Assembly (NCBI GenBank): GCA_027943335.1
Contig: BSBK01006031.1
Location: forward strand, 899,501 to 963,500
DNA length: 64,000 nucleotides
Reading direction: 5' to 3'
Source of the DNA: Chamaecyparis obtusa
Taxonomy: Eukaryota > Streptophyta > Pinopsida > Cupressales > Cupressaceae
Below are positions 41,820-53,700 of this stretch, piece after piece (the first letter of the stretch is position 1; every line of letters begins with the position of its first letter). Position numbers and translations under genes: made by a program. The notes below the pieces were generated by a model. It searched no databases. It had not been told where the DNA came from and saw only the letters and a list, made by a program, of their open reading frames with translations.

Positions 41820-43330
41820 AAAAAATTACAGAGTTGGTTATTAAGAATATTTCTCAATTCTCGGGGTTTAGTTGCAGAGCCATTTCCAATCAGAGAGGAA
41901 GTTATCATAGCATGGGGTGGAAAAGCCAAGAAAATTCTGGTGGAACAAGTTGTTGGATTTTTAAAATCAGAGGTTTTTGTATTTGTGAGAGACTAAATTA
42001 TGACTCAAGGCAACTCCATGATATCTAATTAAAGTTAACCAGATCTTGTAAATCATGAAACGTTTGAATGCCCTTTTTAAACAATTATTTTCCCTTAAGG
42101 ATTTTGATAGTAGCAGTAGGAGCATTGTCAAGTGAACTAAGCAATTCTACCATACAGAGGAAAAGGGAAAAATCAAACCATATTTCCTCAAGGATTGATC
42201 ATACCAAACTAATTTATTTGAAGTAGTCTGTCAAGCTTTCCAGATTGAGTTGAGCCATGAGTCTTTAAGAAAGGAGCAAGTAAAAGTTTGTCCCCCAATT
42301 TGACTGTATCCCATGTGTTGCTCCCAAGTGTAGTAGATTGGATTCAATGATGAAGTAGATGTTTCCAAGGAGCATCACCATCTGGGGCTCTAACAATCCA
42401 TTTAGTTGTAAGACAGATGGCTTGGGTGTGAGGGTTGATGATCCCCAATCCTCCTCTATCTTTTGGTCAAGGATACAATGGGTCCATGAAGTAATGGGTG
42501 TGCCTTTCTTGTTTCCCCACTTAGCCCACAGGAAGCTTCTAATTAACTGAGTTAACTAGTTATAAAATGATTTAGATGGTAACCAACAAGAAAAAATATA
42601 GACAAATGGCTATCCAAGAGTATTTTATTGGTGACTTGAATTCTTCCAGCCATGGAAAGAAATATGTTCTAGTCCAATTTAGGAGTCCAGTATTTGAAGA
42701 TATCTTTGATCATACCATGTTTCACCTACTTCCAATCACTCAAGATCCAAGGAGGGCAAGGGTTGGGTCTTGTCATTATAAACTAAATTTTATGCATGGA
42801 TAATTTAGAACCTAAAATTAAACAATAAAGCTCCAAAACCTCAAGTCCATTGTTCACTTCCTCTAGTGAGTTACAAATGAAAATCATGTTGTCGTCAACA
42901 AAATTGGAGTTAAGAGTTGTAGCATTTCCTGGAAGCATGATTCTTCTAATTGGCCTATTGTCAAGAGCATGTTGGAGATGATATCTCAATGAATCAATAG
43001 AGAGAACATACAGGAAAGGAGCTAGAGGACAACCTTGGTGGTTGGATTTTTGCAAGGTAAACTAAGGAGAGAGAACACCATTTAGAACCACTCTAGCATT
43101 AGCATCTATGAAAAAAAATTAATTTGATTGTAGATTTTTGGACGAAAATGAAGACAACTTAACATTTTTATAATAACATACATTCAAATGTGATAGTATG
43201 CTTTATCAAAATCTAGTTCAATGATAAGAGAATCTTGAGCTGATTGTTGAGCCCATTCCATAGTCTCCTAGGCTAACACCAAGTTATCTAAGATAAATTT
43301 TCCCCCTAAGAAGCTAGTTTTCCCTAAATC
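41820..43330 (-). pseudogene. LINE remnant (reverse transcriptase plus C-terminal part), HQGCPLAP type
   Basis: Reading leftward on the minus strand: ETMEWAQQSAQDSLIIELDF then DKAYYHI (catalytic Asp; usual DKAYD) near 43200. Next comes a degraded stretch, then KSNHQGCPLAPFLYVLSIDS, SNFVDDNMIFICNSLEEVNN (catalytic FVDD) and SGS-like LGSKLSMHK at 43055-42783. In other frames follow PLYP...KDRGGLGIINPHTQ and APDGDAPWKHLL at about 42500-42350, the usual GGLG and PWK landmarks downstream of LINE reverse transcriptase. It has many stops and frame changes. The QGCPLAP and FVDD wording differs from the LINE at 14-19 kb (VRQEDSLSP, FSDD), so this is another lineage. Confidence 0.8.
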
Positions 43331-45600
43331 AACAATCGAGTTATCTATGTTTTTCTATGTTAGACTATAAGTTAGATAATCATTTATCTTGATCCTATGG
43401 GAGATAGCATCATGTTATTTTTTATTTTAATATTTACAAAGAAAATTTATTGGCATCTTCATCCACTTAAAGAAAATATATAATGACAACAAAACATAGA
43501 GATGAAAGTCCAGACAATGTAAACCTATCATGCAAGCACAAGCAATAACCATGGTGCAATACAAATCATGAATATATAGATCAAAAAAGGAAGAAGGTTG
43601 TAGCTAAAGAAACAAAACAAGATTAAATTACATATGCCACTGTGCACACTACCAATTGAAGAGCTGACGAACACTACAACCATGTAAAGAATGACTTATA
43701 GATAGTTCAAGATAAATGGTCACAACCCATTTTTGAATAGTACTACCACTATCTATGTTGAACAAACCATGACCTCGGTGAAGAGATCTCTACTTTTTAA
43801 ATTAAATTGAAAAAATATTGATGTTCCTTGAGACCAAACAATTTATAAAGATCAAAAACTGAATTATACCAAAACCAGCAAAACTTTAACCAACAAACTA
43901 AAAATAAATGCCACTCATATTTTCTTACCCTAGTTAGTAGAGACACACTAGTTTGTAAGTTTACTAAAATAAACACCGTGGATGACTTCCTAGCTTTTAT
44001 TTGATAATAAAAAAGAACAAATTTCATTAGTTATGGAAGGGTAATAGAAATCATGACTTTAAGGTGCCATCACAATGGGTGGCGATCATATTCTCCATGA
44101 CCAACTACATGTCAAATTGAAGAATATTGAAACTATTAGAGCTAGTGATTAAGCATCAATGGATCTTTATTAATACTTAGACCTCTCTATGTGTTGTCAA
44201 TACTTCAACACACCACCCAACTTAGTTGACAAAGAGACAACGAGAACACTAGATAGTATATCCTAGAATAGAATAGAAGACTTTTAATGTCAACAAGACT
44301 ATATAAAGCCTATAAAATAGATTACAAAACTAAGTCCTCCCAAAACCATTGGAAGATTCCCTTCTAAACAAACCATAACCTTTGAACAAAGAAAAGCCCC
44401 ACTTAGAAAGTTAGTAGAATCCCCAATCATGTTTATCAAAAAAATAGACTTTCCCACAAACAAACACAACCACCCATCTTAGTTGGCACAGAGACAACAA
44501 GAAAATTAGATAGTATATCCTAGAATAGATTAGAAGACAAGACTATATAAATCCTATAAAACATACTACACAACAAAGTCCTCACACACAATCTAGAACA
44601 CTCCCTTTTGAGTAAAATAAATGTATTGGAGAGAGGTCTCCTTTCCTGTCTGAGCTGAGCAATGGTTGAATTCTATATAAGGAATCTTCACACCTATTTC
44701 ATGAGTTTTTCTCCATTGACCTTTTCAAACATCTTAGGCTATTGGACAGTAAATTTTAGCTTTGTAATATATGAATGAAATTTTTTTTGTTATGTTGTTT
44801 AACAGTCAGAAATGTGCGCATGTTATATGTTGTGTTTTGATCCCTCATTCTTTCTTGATCTTATATGTTCTGTGAAATATTCTTTTTATTTGTTGCAATG
44901 TGAAAGTCATATTTGCTTCAAACACCTATTAAGGTGTAAAGTAGATTTATGTCTTTGAAACAAGACATTTAGTAGGAGTGGTGCATGTTAGAGGTTCTTT
45001 TTCATATTACTTGTATTTAGAAGCAACCCACAATTGCATTCTTAACTGTTGGATCCCCTTTCTTAAATTAGCTCCATTCTAGTTCTTATCTTTCGTCATC
45101 AAAGTTTTTGGTTAGGTGTACCGAGGTTGAAAGGATGACAGCCTTGTCCACCATTTAACCATGACATGTACGAGTCCCATAGTTGGGAGGCTGTCATAAT
45201 GTTTCATAAATTTTCTCTCTTGCCATACCTGAAGGACGGGTGCAAACTTTTGTGAGCACAACTCTCATTGGATGAGTAATGTTCCATGGTTAATAGTAGT
45301 CATTGTGGGTAAATGATTGGAGCCGATGAGGCCGTCCCCATGCATGGCATGGACATCAAGACATTCATGTTCTACGATCTTAAAATTGGGCATTGTATGT
45401 TATACTATTATGCTCTTATGAAAGAAATGTTTTGAAGAGAACATGAAAAAGATAAGGCATTGAGAAAAGAAAACATAGTTGAATAAAAAATAGAAAGTCA
45501 TTCATGTGTGGTTGGACACAAGTAAAATGTGGAATCTGTGGATATACAAAAGAGAGGGAAAAAACAATCATCCCTCTCATAATGTTAGGATTTAAAGGTA
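43331..45600. other. Unassigned spacer with a dispersed direct repeat
   Basis: No gene recognised. Within it, the segment around 44210-44340 (ACTTAGTTGACAAAGAGACA...AGATAGTATATCCTAGAATA...TATATAAAGCCTATAAAA) recurs in diverged form at about 44470-44590. The spacing is about 255 bp. Confidence 0.5.
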
Positions 45601-45633
45601 TAATTACTAGCACAATGAGATTTGCTGAGCACC

Positions 45634-45781
45634 ATGCATCATGTTTATGTTAAAGAAGGGTGGAATGACATGGAGGGATGAAAACAATGCCACCCTTATA
45701 ATCGGATATTTGTGGCAGGGAAAAGAAATGTTAACAAGGCTATCCTAGCCAATATGGGCAGTGGCCTTGTCATATTGATAT
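45634..45781 (+). pseudogene. Possible exon upstream of the 46.2-kb block
   Basis: From an ATG at 45634 a frame reads MHHVYVKEGWNDMEG, a TGA, then KQCHPYNRIFVAGKRNVNKA and ILANMGSGLVILI before a TGA. It is the same style of frame (open except for a C-to-T-explicable stop) as the blocks downstream. No family is recognised and the exon borders are not certain. Confidence 0.3.
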
Positions 45782-46182
45782 GATTTGTTCTGTTCAATAA
45801 GGCCACAAAATGTTTATCTTAGAAAATCAAGTCTTGGTTTATAGAGATTCAATTTTTTTTTGTATTTGTGATCTTGATAACTATAGTGTTATTGTTATTT
45901 GTAGTGCACCACTGTTTCCTAAAGGATGTATTTTTTTGTGTTATTGTCAGTGTGAAACAAAAATTGTACTTGTCTATCTTGTTGTGGATGGTGCTACTTC
46001 CTCACAACTACTGCATCTGTATCCATGTATAGGAATAGGATAAGGCAGAAGAGGGACAGATTGCACCAATAATGTTGTCATGCTGGTTCAAAACTGACTA
46101 TATGTACATGGAATCTACCATCATAAATGTCATTGAGTGAAATTTTATTTATTTCCAGCCCCGCTTCATATTTCCATCTTAG

Positions 46183-46647
46183 TTGATATCTATATTTTTG
46201 TCAAACTGCATGGATCTCCTTCAGAGCATTGGGCTATTTCGACATATTGTCTTCGCATTTGTTAAGGAAGTTTATATTGCAAGCAATACATTGGATGACG
46301 CTATAAGGGGTTATGACTTGTATGAGGGAAAAGCCACGGTAGGAGGAATAGTGCCAAGAGAGATGGTTAATGGTGATCCAAGTGTCAGACATGTTCTTCA
46401 GGCTTACATGCAATCTGTAATGTTATTTGATGATGAAATTGCTAGTGTTGGAGTACAGAGGCACGGTCAAGGGTTGAATGTTGGGATGATAAAGGAATTG
46501 AACAATAGCTATGGATCTATTTTATTCCTACTTAAAAAAAAACACCATGACGGTGTGATTGGCCTTGAACCATGTGTTTCAAATGAGGATCGAAGTTTGG
46601 AAGGGATAGAGGAAGTTGGAGAGAACAATGACACAAATGTTCAGTAA
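46183..46647 (+). CDS. Uninterrupted terminal-exon-like block, unidentified protein
   Basis: An acceptor (TTTCCATCTTAG) ends at 46182. From 46183 there are 154 open codons to TAA at 46645-46647, read as LISIFLSNCMDLLQSIGLFR, HIVFAFVKEVYIASNTLDDA, then REMVNGDPSVRHVLQAYMQS, HGQGLNVGMIKELNNSYGSI and an acidic tail ending EEVGENNDTNVQ. There are no stops, unlike the blocks that follow from 46.87 kb. No family is recognised. It could be the last exon of one gene, or belong with the downstream exons if TAA replaced CAA. The conserved look of the central part suggests a real former protein. Confidence 0.5.
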   Translation: MISIFLSNCMDLLQSIGLFRHIVFAFVKEVYIASNTLDDAIRGYDLYEGKATVGGIVPREMVNGDPSVRHVLQAYMQSVMLFDDEIASVGVQRHGQGLNVGMIKELNNSYGSILFLLKKKHHDGVIGLEPCVSNEDRSLEGIEEVGENNDTNVQ

Positions 46648-48725
46648 TAGCTTGTAGATCGCAAAGAATGAGAATGGTTTGTTGGGTAGGCCAAAAATTT
46701 TGGTGCGCTGTTATTTTTTATATTTTGAGGTCAATGTGAAGGTGTACATAGAGGGACAATGTTGTAACCTCCATTGTTTTTGGTAGGCTTTGTTGCTAAA
46801 TTGATAATATGAGAGATATATAAATTGGTTTGTGTAGGGTTTTTGTTCATAATTTTTTGGTTTGGTTTCCAGAGGTTTTAGTGAAGCAATGCCAATGGGA
46901 AGTTAGCCTGAAGAAGGTTGAAATATATATGTTTAATGCAATCTGAAGGCAATCAATTGAACAAAAAGAAGAGTCATGGAAAAAGAGCCTACTTATTTTT
47001 TTCGGCATTATTCTTGAAACATGGGTAATTAATTGTATTTATGCCATACTGTTGTTTGCAATATTTAATGGGTATACAATTCACCTCAACTACTGAAAGG
47101 TATAGTCGGTTTGATAGTTGAGATGTTCAAAGTTTGAACAATTGTTTTGTCTACTATTGTCATAGTATGCATTATTCGTTAACAATTTTTTCCCTGTGTT
47201 TGGACATTAATTACCACTATGATTTTTGTTTCCAAGGAAAGTATCTTCTGCTGTAATGAAAGGAAGAACTATTGTTTATTTGAAAATTTCACCTAAATAG
47301 CCATTGTAATGTCATATAAATTTGAACAACCTATATATATAGAAACAAAACAGAAGTTATTAGTATCTTGTTACCACTCTGTCACGTAGTTGAGTATCAT
47401 TTGTTGAATTGTGTAGTTTGACATTTTCTTTAGTTGGCTTCCCACATTCTAGATGTTGCTGGATGATATCCCTATTGCCCCCATGGATTTTTATTGGAGG
47501 TGTTATTTTTTTTCCCCATGCAATGGTTTATTTAGCTGGGCTGATTGTTTATGTATATCATTGTGTTGGGTTGGGAGAGGCACATTTGTTTGGTCACATA
47601 TTTATGCATTCCCATGGCATGCCTATGTTCCCTTTCATTACAACTTTTCAATGTAAGACAATCCATTTTGGAATTGCCTGAGAGAGAAGAAAAAATAGGT
47701 GGGAATATCCATAATTTTTTAAGTCTATGTAGCTGTTTAATTAGATTTCTTGTCCTAGTGATTTGTTATATACATGAAACATAATGAATAATATTAAATA
47801 TAGAAGTTGTATGTTGTTCCATATATATGTCGAGAAGGCAGTAAATGTTTGTGTCTATCTAGTAACAAATACAAACCTCCATAATAGGGTAACTTGTCAA
47901 ATACAAGTTTATATAAAATTTAGCTCATATTTGAATAAGGGGAACCCCTCATAGATACAATGGTGGACAACACAAGTGGAATCTTATGTGGCATTCTTTC
48001 ATACAAATGGTAAATATGTTGATAGTCTATAAATAAATGTGTAAGCTCTATGTCACTTAATTAGGCCATTAGCCTATTTGTATAGAAGATGTCATTTGTA
48101 AAATGAAATAAGAATAAATAAGATAGATGCAAATAAGAAGAAGAAAGAAATGCAAATAATTATATTGTGAACTGAGATCTGTACAGTGCATTTTGTATGT
48201 CAAGTTGATATGCCATTCCAAGTAATTTTCTTTGGGAGGTCCAAGGCATGAAATGTAACTGCAACTTGATTGGCCAGTAACACTCCCTTTATTTAATATG
48301 GGCAAGCTAGTATGTCACTACAGTATAAGGACAAATTTTTGGAGATCTTTGTTTCATTTGAGGGGATGCAGTCTGGGGCAACTCGGAGGGTTTTGGATGA
48401 TGCAAAATTTTTGTTGGTATGAATCGTAACATAGTATGGTATTGGGATGTCTATCAATATTATTTTGTGTGAGTCCATCCAACAGTTGGCTAGCTCACTA
48501 ATATGTAGACTTTGTCTTGTTAGGAGATAGTGGTGTATTTCAGAAGGACATCTCCTAAACTAACGAGATCTACCCATTCATCAAGGAAAATGGTAATCAT
48601 TTGCATCGTACCAATATCATATAATTAGAATGAGTGTGCCTTAAAAATACATGTATATTTGGTTCATGTTCTTCAACCTTCAAATGACAGGTGTTTTGTT
48701 GTTGTCGTAACTTTTTTTACTTCAG

Positions 48726-48971
48726 AATGATATGAGTACTATGCCTGGGGTGGTCTACCCCTTGAATGAAGCAACTGAATGTGATTCAATTGGTCATGCT
48801 GAGAGAGGTGCCCTTGAGCTTGAAAGAGGGAGCGCTTATGTAGACAGTGGAAGTGGTGAAGAAAATGAGAGGGATGATAATTATGACAGTGCTCAGAACT
48901 ATGATGCTTTGGAGGAGCCCAATATTTACAGTGGTTGGGGAGATGGTTTGGATTCTTAGATGGATTTTAAG
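48726..48971 (+). pseudogene. Unidentified gene, acidic exon
   Basis: 82 codons, preceded by TTACTTCAG and followed by GTTTGA. It starts NDMSTMPGVVYPLNEATECD and is strongly acidic in the second half (SGSGEENERDDNYDSAQNYD). The only stop, TAG at 48957-48959 in DS-stop-MDFK, fits a former Gln. It joins the next exon in phase 0. Confidence 0.5.
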
Positions 48972-49118
48972 GTTTGATTTATCTTAGAAACCTCCAATCA
49001 TGATGTAATGTTTAGGAATAGTGCAGTCATCCTTCTTGCCCGATGATATTATTTTCTATCTTGTAAGCTTTGTGGTTGTACAAATGTCATTTTAATTATT
49101 TTGGTGTGTTGTGTGTAG

Positions 49119-49574
49119 GGGGTGACTGATTACAGAACTAAAAGGTACAATGATATATTAGTATATTACTACATCGTTGATCCATGTTCGGTAGATGGAG
49201 GTCTCAAATTTTGGGACCTTGCAAGGTTCAACATTCATAGGATGTAGATGCATGAACTTCCATTGATCAAAGCACCCAAATGTGGGTGACTTGCCTCAGC
49301 CAACCCAAAATAGTTTTACTCTTCTTATAAAGAACATGGGTACTACCAAAGGAGTGAGAGACATGTTGAATACCATATGAGGATGAGGTCTGCAAGCCAA
49401 AGAAAGTGTGTAGAGAAATGCATATGTGAGTTCTACAAGAAGGCATTAGTGGAGCTCCTCCCAGCAATAGGCAAGGCAAAGATTGAAGAAGAAATGCGTC
49501 AATATGAGAGTCCATTGGCTATGCAGAAAAGATTGAGAAAGGTGTTAGCATTGGTGCATAGAAAAGATTACAAG
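49119..49574 (+). pseudogene. Unidentified gene, 152-codon exon
   Basis: It is preceded by TTGTGTGTAG and followed by GTATTG. It opens GVTDYRTKRYNDILVYYYIV and ends ...AMQKRLRKVLALVHRKDYK. The middle has FYKKALVELLPAIGKAKIEE. Three stops: TAG after HRM (Trp or Gln), TGA after KCG (Arg) and TAG after NPK (Gln or Trp). The frame holds over all 456 bases, so decay is by substitution only. Family unknown. Confidence 0.55.
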
Positions 49575-49670
49575 GTATTGGAAAATTGAGGATGAATCAA
49601 GACTCTAGTTTCTAATTATTTTTAAAAATTGTTCACTTTGCTGTTATTTTGACTCACATTGAAAAAAAAG

Positions 49671-49973
49671 CACAACTGACAGGGCAGTCGAAGAGCATCT
49701 AAAATTGTGTGCAAGGACGTTGATAGGGATACACCAACTGATGCATCACCTACCATGCGAGTTGCAGGTGACAATCCTTGTATTAAGTGATGCCCCATGG
49801 GATGGAAGAAGATGGAAATTAGGAGGAAATCTTCCCAAAAAAATGAAACTGAGTTTTGTGACGGGCTTGAGGAGGTCAAAATGGGGTCAAACTCTAGTGA
49901 CATAAGTAAGAGGCTGGAGAAAAGGAGGAAGATAAAATTATCTTCTCGTGGTTGTGTTGAGTTAGAGGAGAAG
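49671..49973 (+). pseudogene. Unidentified gene, basic exon with NLS-like stretch
   Basis: 101 codons, followed by GTAATA. The product is rich in Lys, Arg and Ser, with SKRLEKRRKIKLSSRG resembling a bipartite nuclear localisation signal. The stops are TGA near the start (HN-stop-QGSRRASK, where Arg fits) and TGA in CIK-stop-CPMGWKK (where Trp fits). The acceptor region is poor in pyrimidines close to the AG. Confidence 0.45.
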
Positions 49974-50900
49974 GTAATATGGTATTATAAGTATTCATTT
50001 ATTATTCCATTTCATCACTCACCTTGGAATTCGTAATTACAATCAATGAGACCCGAATTAATTTCCATGTCATGCATCTATGGATAAAGGACATGGTTTG
50101 GTAGAGTAGGGCAGTGAAGAGGAAGAATGTACTATCTTGGCTCCCCCTGTTTATGAATATCAGGGTACTTATTCTGGTGGTCAGAAATCTGGGAGTTCAT
50201 ACAAGTTGGTGCAAGGAATGCATAGAAAATAAATGTCAGTGGACCGCAATGAGAGGGATGTCAGGGTAAGTCTCATGTGGTGGCTATATGCAATTCCTTA
50301 TTTGCATTATTTTCTTAGTGTTAACAATGTTGACCATTCTGAATGGTGACATAGCCTACATTGTAGGGAAATAGAGGTGAGGATGGGTGTGCATATCAAT
50401 AGGTAAGTGCTGAATCGGTCAAAGAAGTGGTATGTATATAATTAGTGTTCTAATGTGTAAGCACTTTTTTGTAGACACATTTAATACTATCGTCATCAAT
50501 AACATGTTTTCTTAAAACATGTTCTTATATGTTATGTCAGGCCAAGAGTGCTGGGGTTAGCATGGACAACCCTCCCATGAACCAGGCCCCAACCATAGAT
50601 GTACATTTTATTTTATTGGTTAATGTCTTATAGTAGAAATGAAAGTGGATGCGGACATAGCGTAAACTAATTTATTGTCTTGCAAGAGAGTCCCATTAAA
50701 GTTGCTTCTATGCTGATGAGTGTGAATCATATTTTAGAGCTAAGCAAAAAGCTATTTGGAATGTTCTCTCATGAGGTATTGCACGTTCCAAGACCTACAC
50801 CATGCAATTCTATCAATAATGTATTAGGCTATCTCATTTTTAATTGGAAGTCTCTTTCATAGTGTCATACCAGTCCCTTCACTCATTATGTACTTTACAG

Positions 50901-51467
50901 GATTGTGATATAAAAGAAAATGTGTGTGGACAAAGGATTGTGGGGCATCACTTTATTGGTGAGTTTGCCCGAATGGAGTTGGGGATGAAAACTGATACTA
51001 CCAATGAAGTTTAGCATGGTGAAGTGGACAATTCCCATAGCCTTTTTGAATTGGTAATAGTAGGACTCTTTAATTTTCTATGCCTCTTGAACCATGATTC
51101 ATATGTCTTTCTGACACACGAGTTTCATTCACCCATGTACATTTTCCAAGTGTAGGTACCCATTATCGACAAGAAGCCATTAGAGGAAGGTGGTCACACA
51201 TATGCAAGCAGAGATCACATCAAGTTGCTAATGAATGGTGTATTGGTTGGAAAAGGCATTATTGAAGGTGTGGGCATGAATGTGAAATGCCACAACAAAT
51301 GACTACCAGCAGGCACTGTGAAATTCAAAATCATAGAGGTCATTGACCCCCATGCTATGTTTCCCTTTCCCCACTCTTTTTCAGAATCTTTATGTGACTC
51401 CCTTAATTATTTCGAGGTGTGGAACATTTCAGACCTCTACCGTCCTTTTCTTCTGATGCAGCCGAAG
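50901..51467 (+). pseudogene. Unidentified gene, two adjoining phase-0 exons
   Basis: The exon 50901-51053 (51 codons) reads DCDIKENVCGQRIVGHHFIG, EFARMELGMKTDTT, with TAG where Gln fits, and is followed by GTAATAG. After a 102-bp intron, the exon 51156-51467 (104 codons) reads VPIIDKKPLEEGGHTYASRD, GVLVGKGIIEGVG, then CHNK-TGA-LPAGTVKFKIIEVIDP (Arg fits the stop) and ends YRPFLLMQPK before GTATTA. The alternation of short hydrophobic strands suggests a beta-rich domain. I thought of the C-terminal domain of CACTA accessory proteins but cannot support it. Confidence 0.5.
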
Positions 51468-52914
51468 GTATTATTCCTTTCATTTTTTTTCATGATTGAT
51501 TATAAATTTTTTTTATGTGTATGGTAATATTCTCATCGACATTGTTTTGGATCTTGCACTCATAAAAAGTTGTCTGCATAACTCCAAGAGAAAGTGGATG
51601 ATGCCTTGATAGTGGACATACAGTGCGGTGAGCTCTTGGGTCCTCCTATTAAAATATCCAGTGTGAGGATTCGACACCTTGGTATAACCCCTCCAACAGT
51701 GCACAAGGACTAGAAGAAGTGGAGTAGATTCTATGCAGGAATTTATTCACTTGCAGAAAATAGACAGTGTAGGAGGAAATGAGGAGGGGTCTGAATTGAG
51801 TCATTACCATAGCAAGTACTGCAATAGGGTTACTAACATTTCTTAGATTGAGTTTAGTTCATTTGGTGATGTACACTTTAATGGGATCTGCGATGAGCTC
51901 AATTCACGCATAAATTCCCTTATGTTTCTTAATTATTCTCCATTCAGTGCACATTTGAGTGGGTACCCTTGGACAGTTGATAATGTACATTGTTATATTT
52001 GCATTGTGTGTGGTGTGCATTGAAGGCATTTCAGTTTGTGGTACATTATTATCATGTTACTAATTAATTCTTTTATTGTGTTGCATATTTGAAAGATGAC
52101 TCATTATATTACCATTCCATATAATAGTAATTTTAATGAAATTATTGGTGATCTGTCAATAGTATGATGCACTGCCAAAGGCTTCTAGTTTTAATGTAGA
52201 ATATTTACCTTTACTGGTATCAACTTAAACTCTGATTCACATTTTTCTTTGTTAGTGGAATTATTTGCAGTGTACTACTCTCAAGAGGTGCATATATATG
52301 TTTGGCACTATAAGGTGGATTTTATCTGTGTGTTCATGTGCGTCCCTTTGTTTGGGTCCCATTTTAACTGTTTGTTGTTATGACATTTGATATGTCTTTT
52401 TGCTAACCAATGACATTATATGTTTTTGTGTTAAGATAAAATATTGTGTGCTTACAAAAACTAAATTTCCTAATTATTATGGCAATTGAAGGGCATCGAA
52501 ATGCTATTACTAAAGCAGGCTAACCACAAATGTTTTTGTTTGTCACTTACTGAGGTTTGAAAACCATTCTCACCATTTTCTGTAACATCCTTCTTAGGAC
52601 TATAGTATGTTAATGGGATTCATTGTACATGATCCATGTAGTAAAGTTCTTTATTTAATCACTTTATGTAGATGCTCCCCCTTTGCATCCCAGAAATAAG
52701 TTTTAATGATTCTTTTTTTGTCAATTTTGTTGCAGATTGGGAAGAAGACACTATAGATAAGATTTTTGGTGGCTTGACAGTGGAGGTATAAAGTAGCTAT
52801 ATGCCCTCATGTGCTCATTTCTTATTTATAGAAATTGATAGTATGGTAAATTGTGCGAGTCCCAATAAAGTTTAATCCTCATTAACCCACTATAATTGCA
52901 CTATTTGGAAGCAG

Positions 52915-53548
52915 GGATGGGCAAATAGAAGATGCTCCCACATAGCTAAAGGGCAGTGAAAAATCTACCAAGCATAACCTTATCAATACATGTTTAGGAA
53001 ATTCATAGTCTGATAGCCTGGGAAAGTGTGCAATGTCGACCAACTCATCCAGTTAGAGGAAAGGACCTTCTTCAATGGAAGCACTATTGCTGAGAGTAAC
53101 AGATGCTGGTGGCATGGCCAAGAGTTAGAAAAATGCAGCCACAGATGATCCCCTCACAACTAATATGTCAAAGAGTTCAATATAGAAATTGACTGAAAGT
53201 CATATTTCACTTCAACTCAATCATATTATTGTGATATCATAGAAGATGGAGGTTGTTGAAGTAGAGAAAAAATGTCTTTTGTTGCAAAATTAAGAATTGC
53301 GGAAGAAAAACAGTGACCTAGAGAGGTTGATTGTAGAGTTGAGGGAGAAGAATGTGAAGTAGGAGAAGGAATTGCTTGAACAATAGTTGATTAGTAGTAG
53401 TGTGGAGGCAGCCCTTGCTTCTAACAAGAAGATGTCTTATGAGTCAACTAATAAGTATGATGAGATGCTAGGTGTTTGGAGACATCACGCAGATGTCTGG
53501 AAGGTGAAATTCATGGAGGTGGCTGGATTGACTCCTGATAGTCTCTAA
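52915..53548 (+). pseudogene. Unidentified gene, terminal exon with nine Gln-type stops
   Basis: A 210-codon frame runs from GAT at 52916 to TAA at 53546-53548. Eight TAG (52943, 53006, 53054, 53126, 53183, 53240, 53360, 53384) and one TAA (53291) interrupt it. The context leaves little doubt that several were Gln, for example in the coiled-coil stretch around ELRKKNSDLERLIVELREKN. It ends with WRHHADVWKVKFMEVAGLTP and DSL-stop. There is no insertion or deletion over 630 bases. The heptad-like Leu spacing suggests a dimerising coiled coil. Confidence 0.6.
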
Positions 53549-53700
53549 GAATCTGTTCTATTCCTACCAAATCACCATGGATGTGGAGCATTGTCAAAAT
53601 GTGGATAGTTCTATCTATGTAATACAACATGTTCATGATAGGCTGCATGCTATTCATTATACTTAGAAGGCTCACTTGTACTGACCAATGCAATAGCAAG

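Larger units (their letters stand above)
46873..53548 (+). pseudogene. Unidentified multi-exon gene, decayed by nonsense changes
   Basis: At least twelve exon-like blocks on the plus strand have AG before and GT after them, and nearly all are in phase 0: 46873-47024, 48324-48416, 48524-48592, 48726-48971, 49119-49574, 49671-49973, about 50100-50265, 50367-50402, 50541-50600, 50689-50775, 50901-51053, 51156-51467, about 51591-51770, 52736-52785 and 52915-53548. Most have lengths divisible by three and read as charged, protein-like sequence. In-frame stops are numerous, but almost all are TAG or TGA, which CAG/TGG or CGA would give by one C-to-T or G-to-A change. No frameshift is seen within the blocks whose frame I followed base by base. 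I recognise no domain. The best-conserved-looking parts are 49119-49574 and 51156-51467. A nuclear role is hinted at only by basic stretches (KRLEKRRKIK). It may be an accessory gene of a large DNA transposon. Confidence 0.6.

Noticed and set aside
41814..42803. Plus-strand open frames at 41.8-42.8 kb
   Set aside because: They are antisense shadows of the minus-strand LINE remnant, whose motifs are recognisable.
47409..47784. Three overlapping plus-strand frames rich in aromatic residues, one after TTCTAG
   Set aside because: Frames overlap in different phases, and I could not join any of them to the neighbouring exon blocks with a matching donor.
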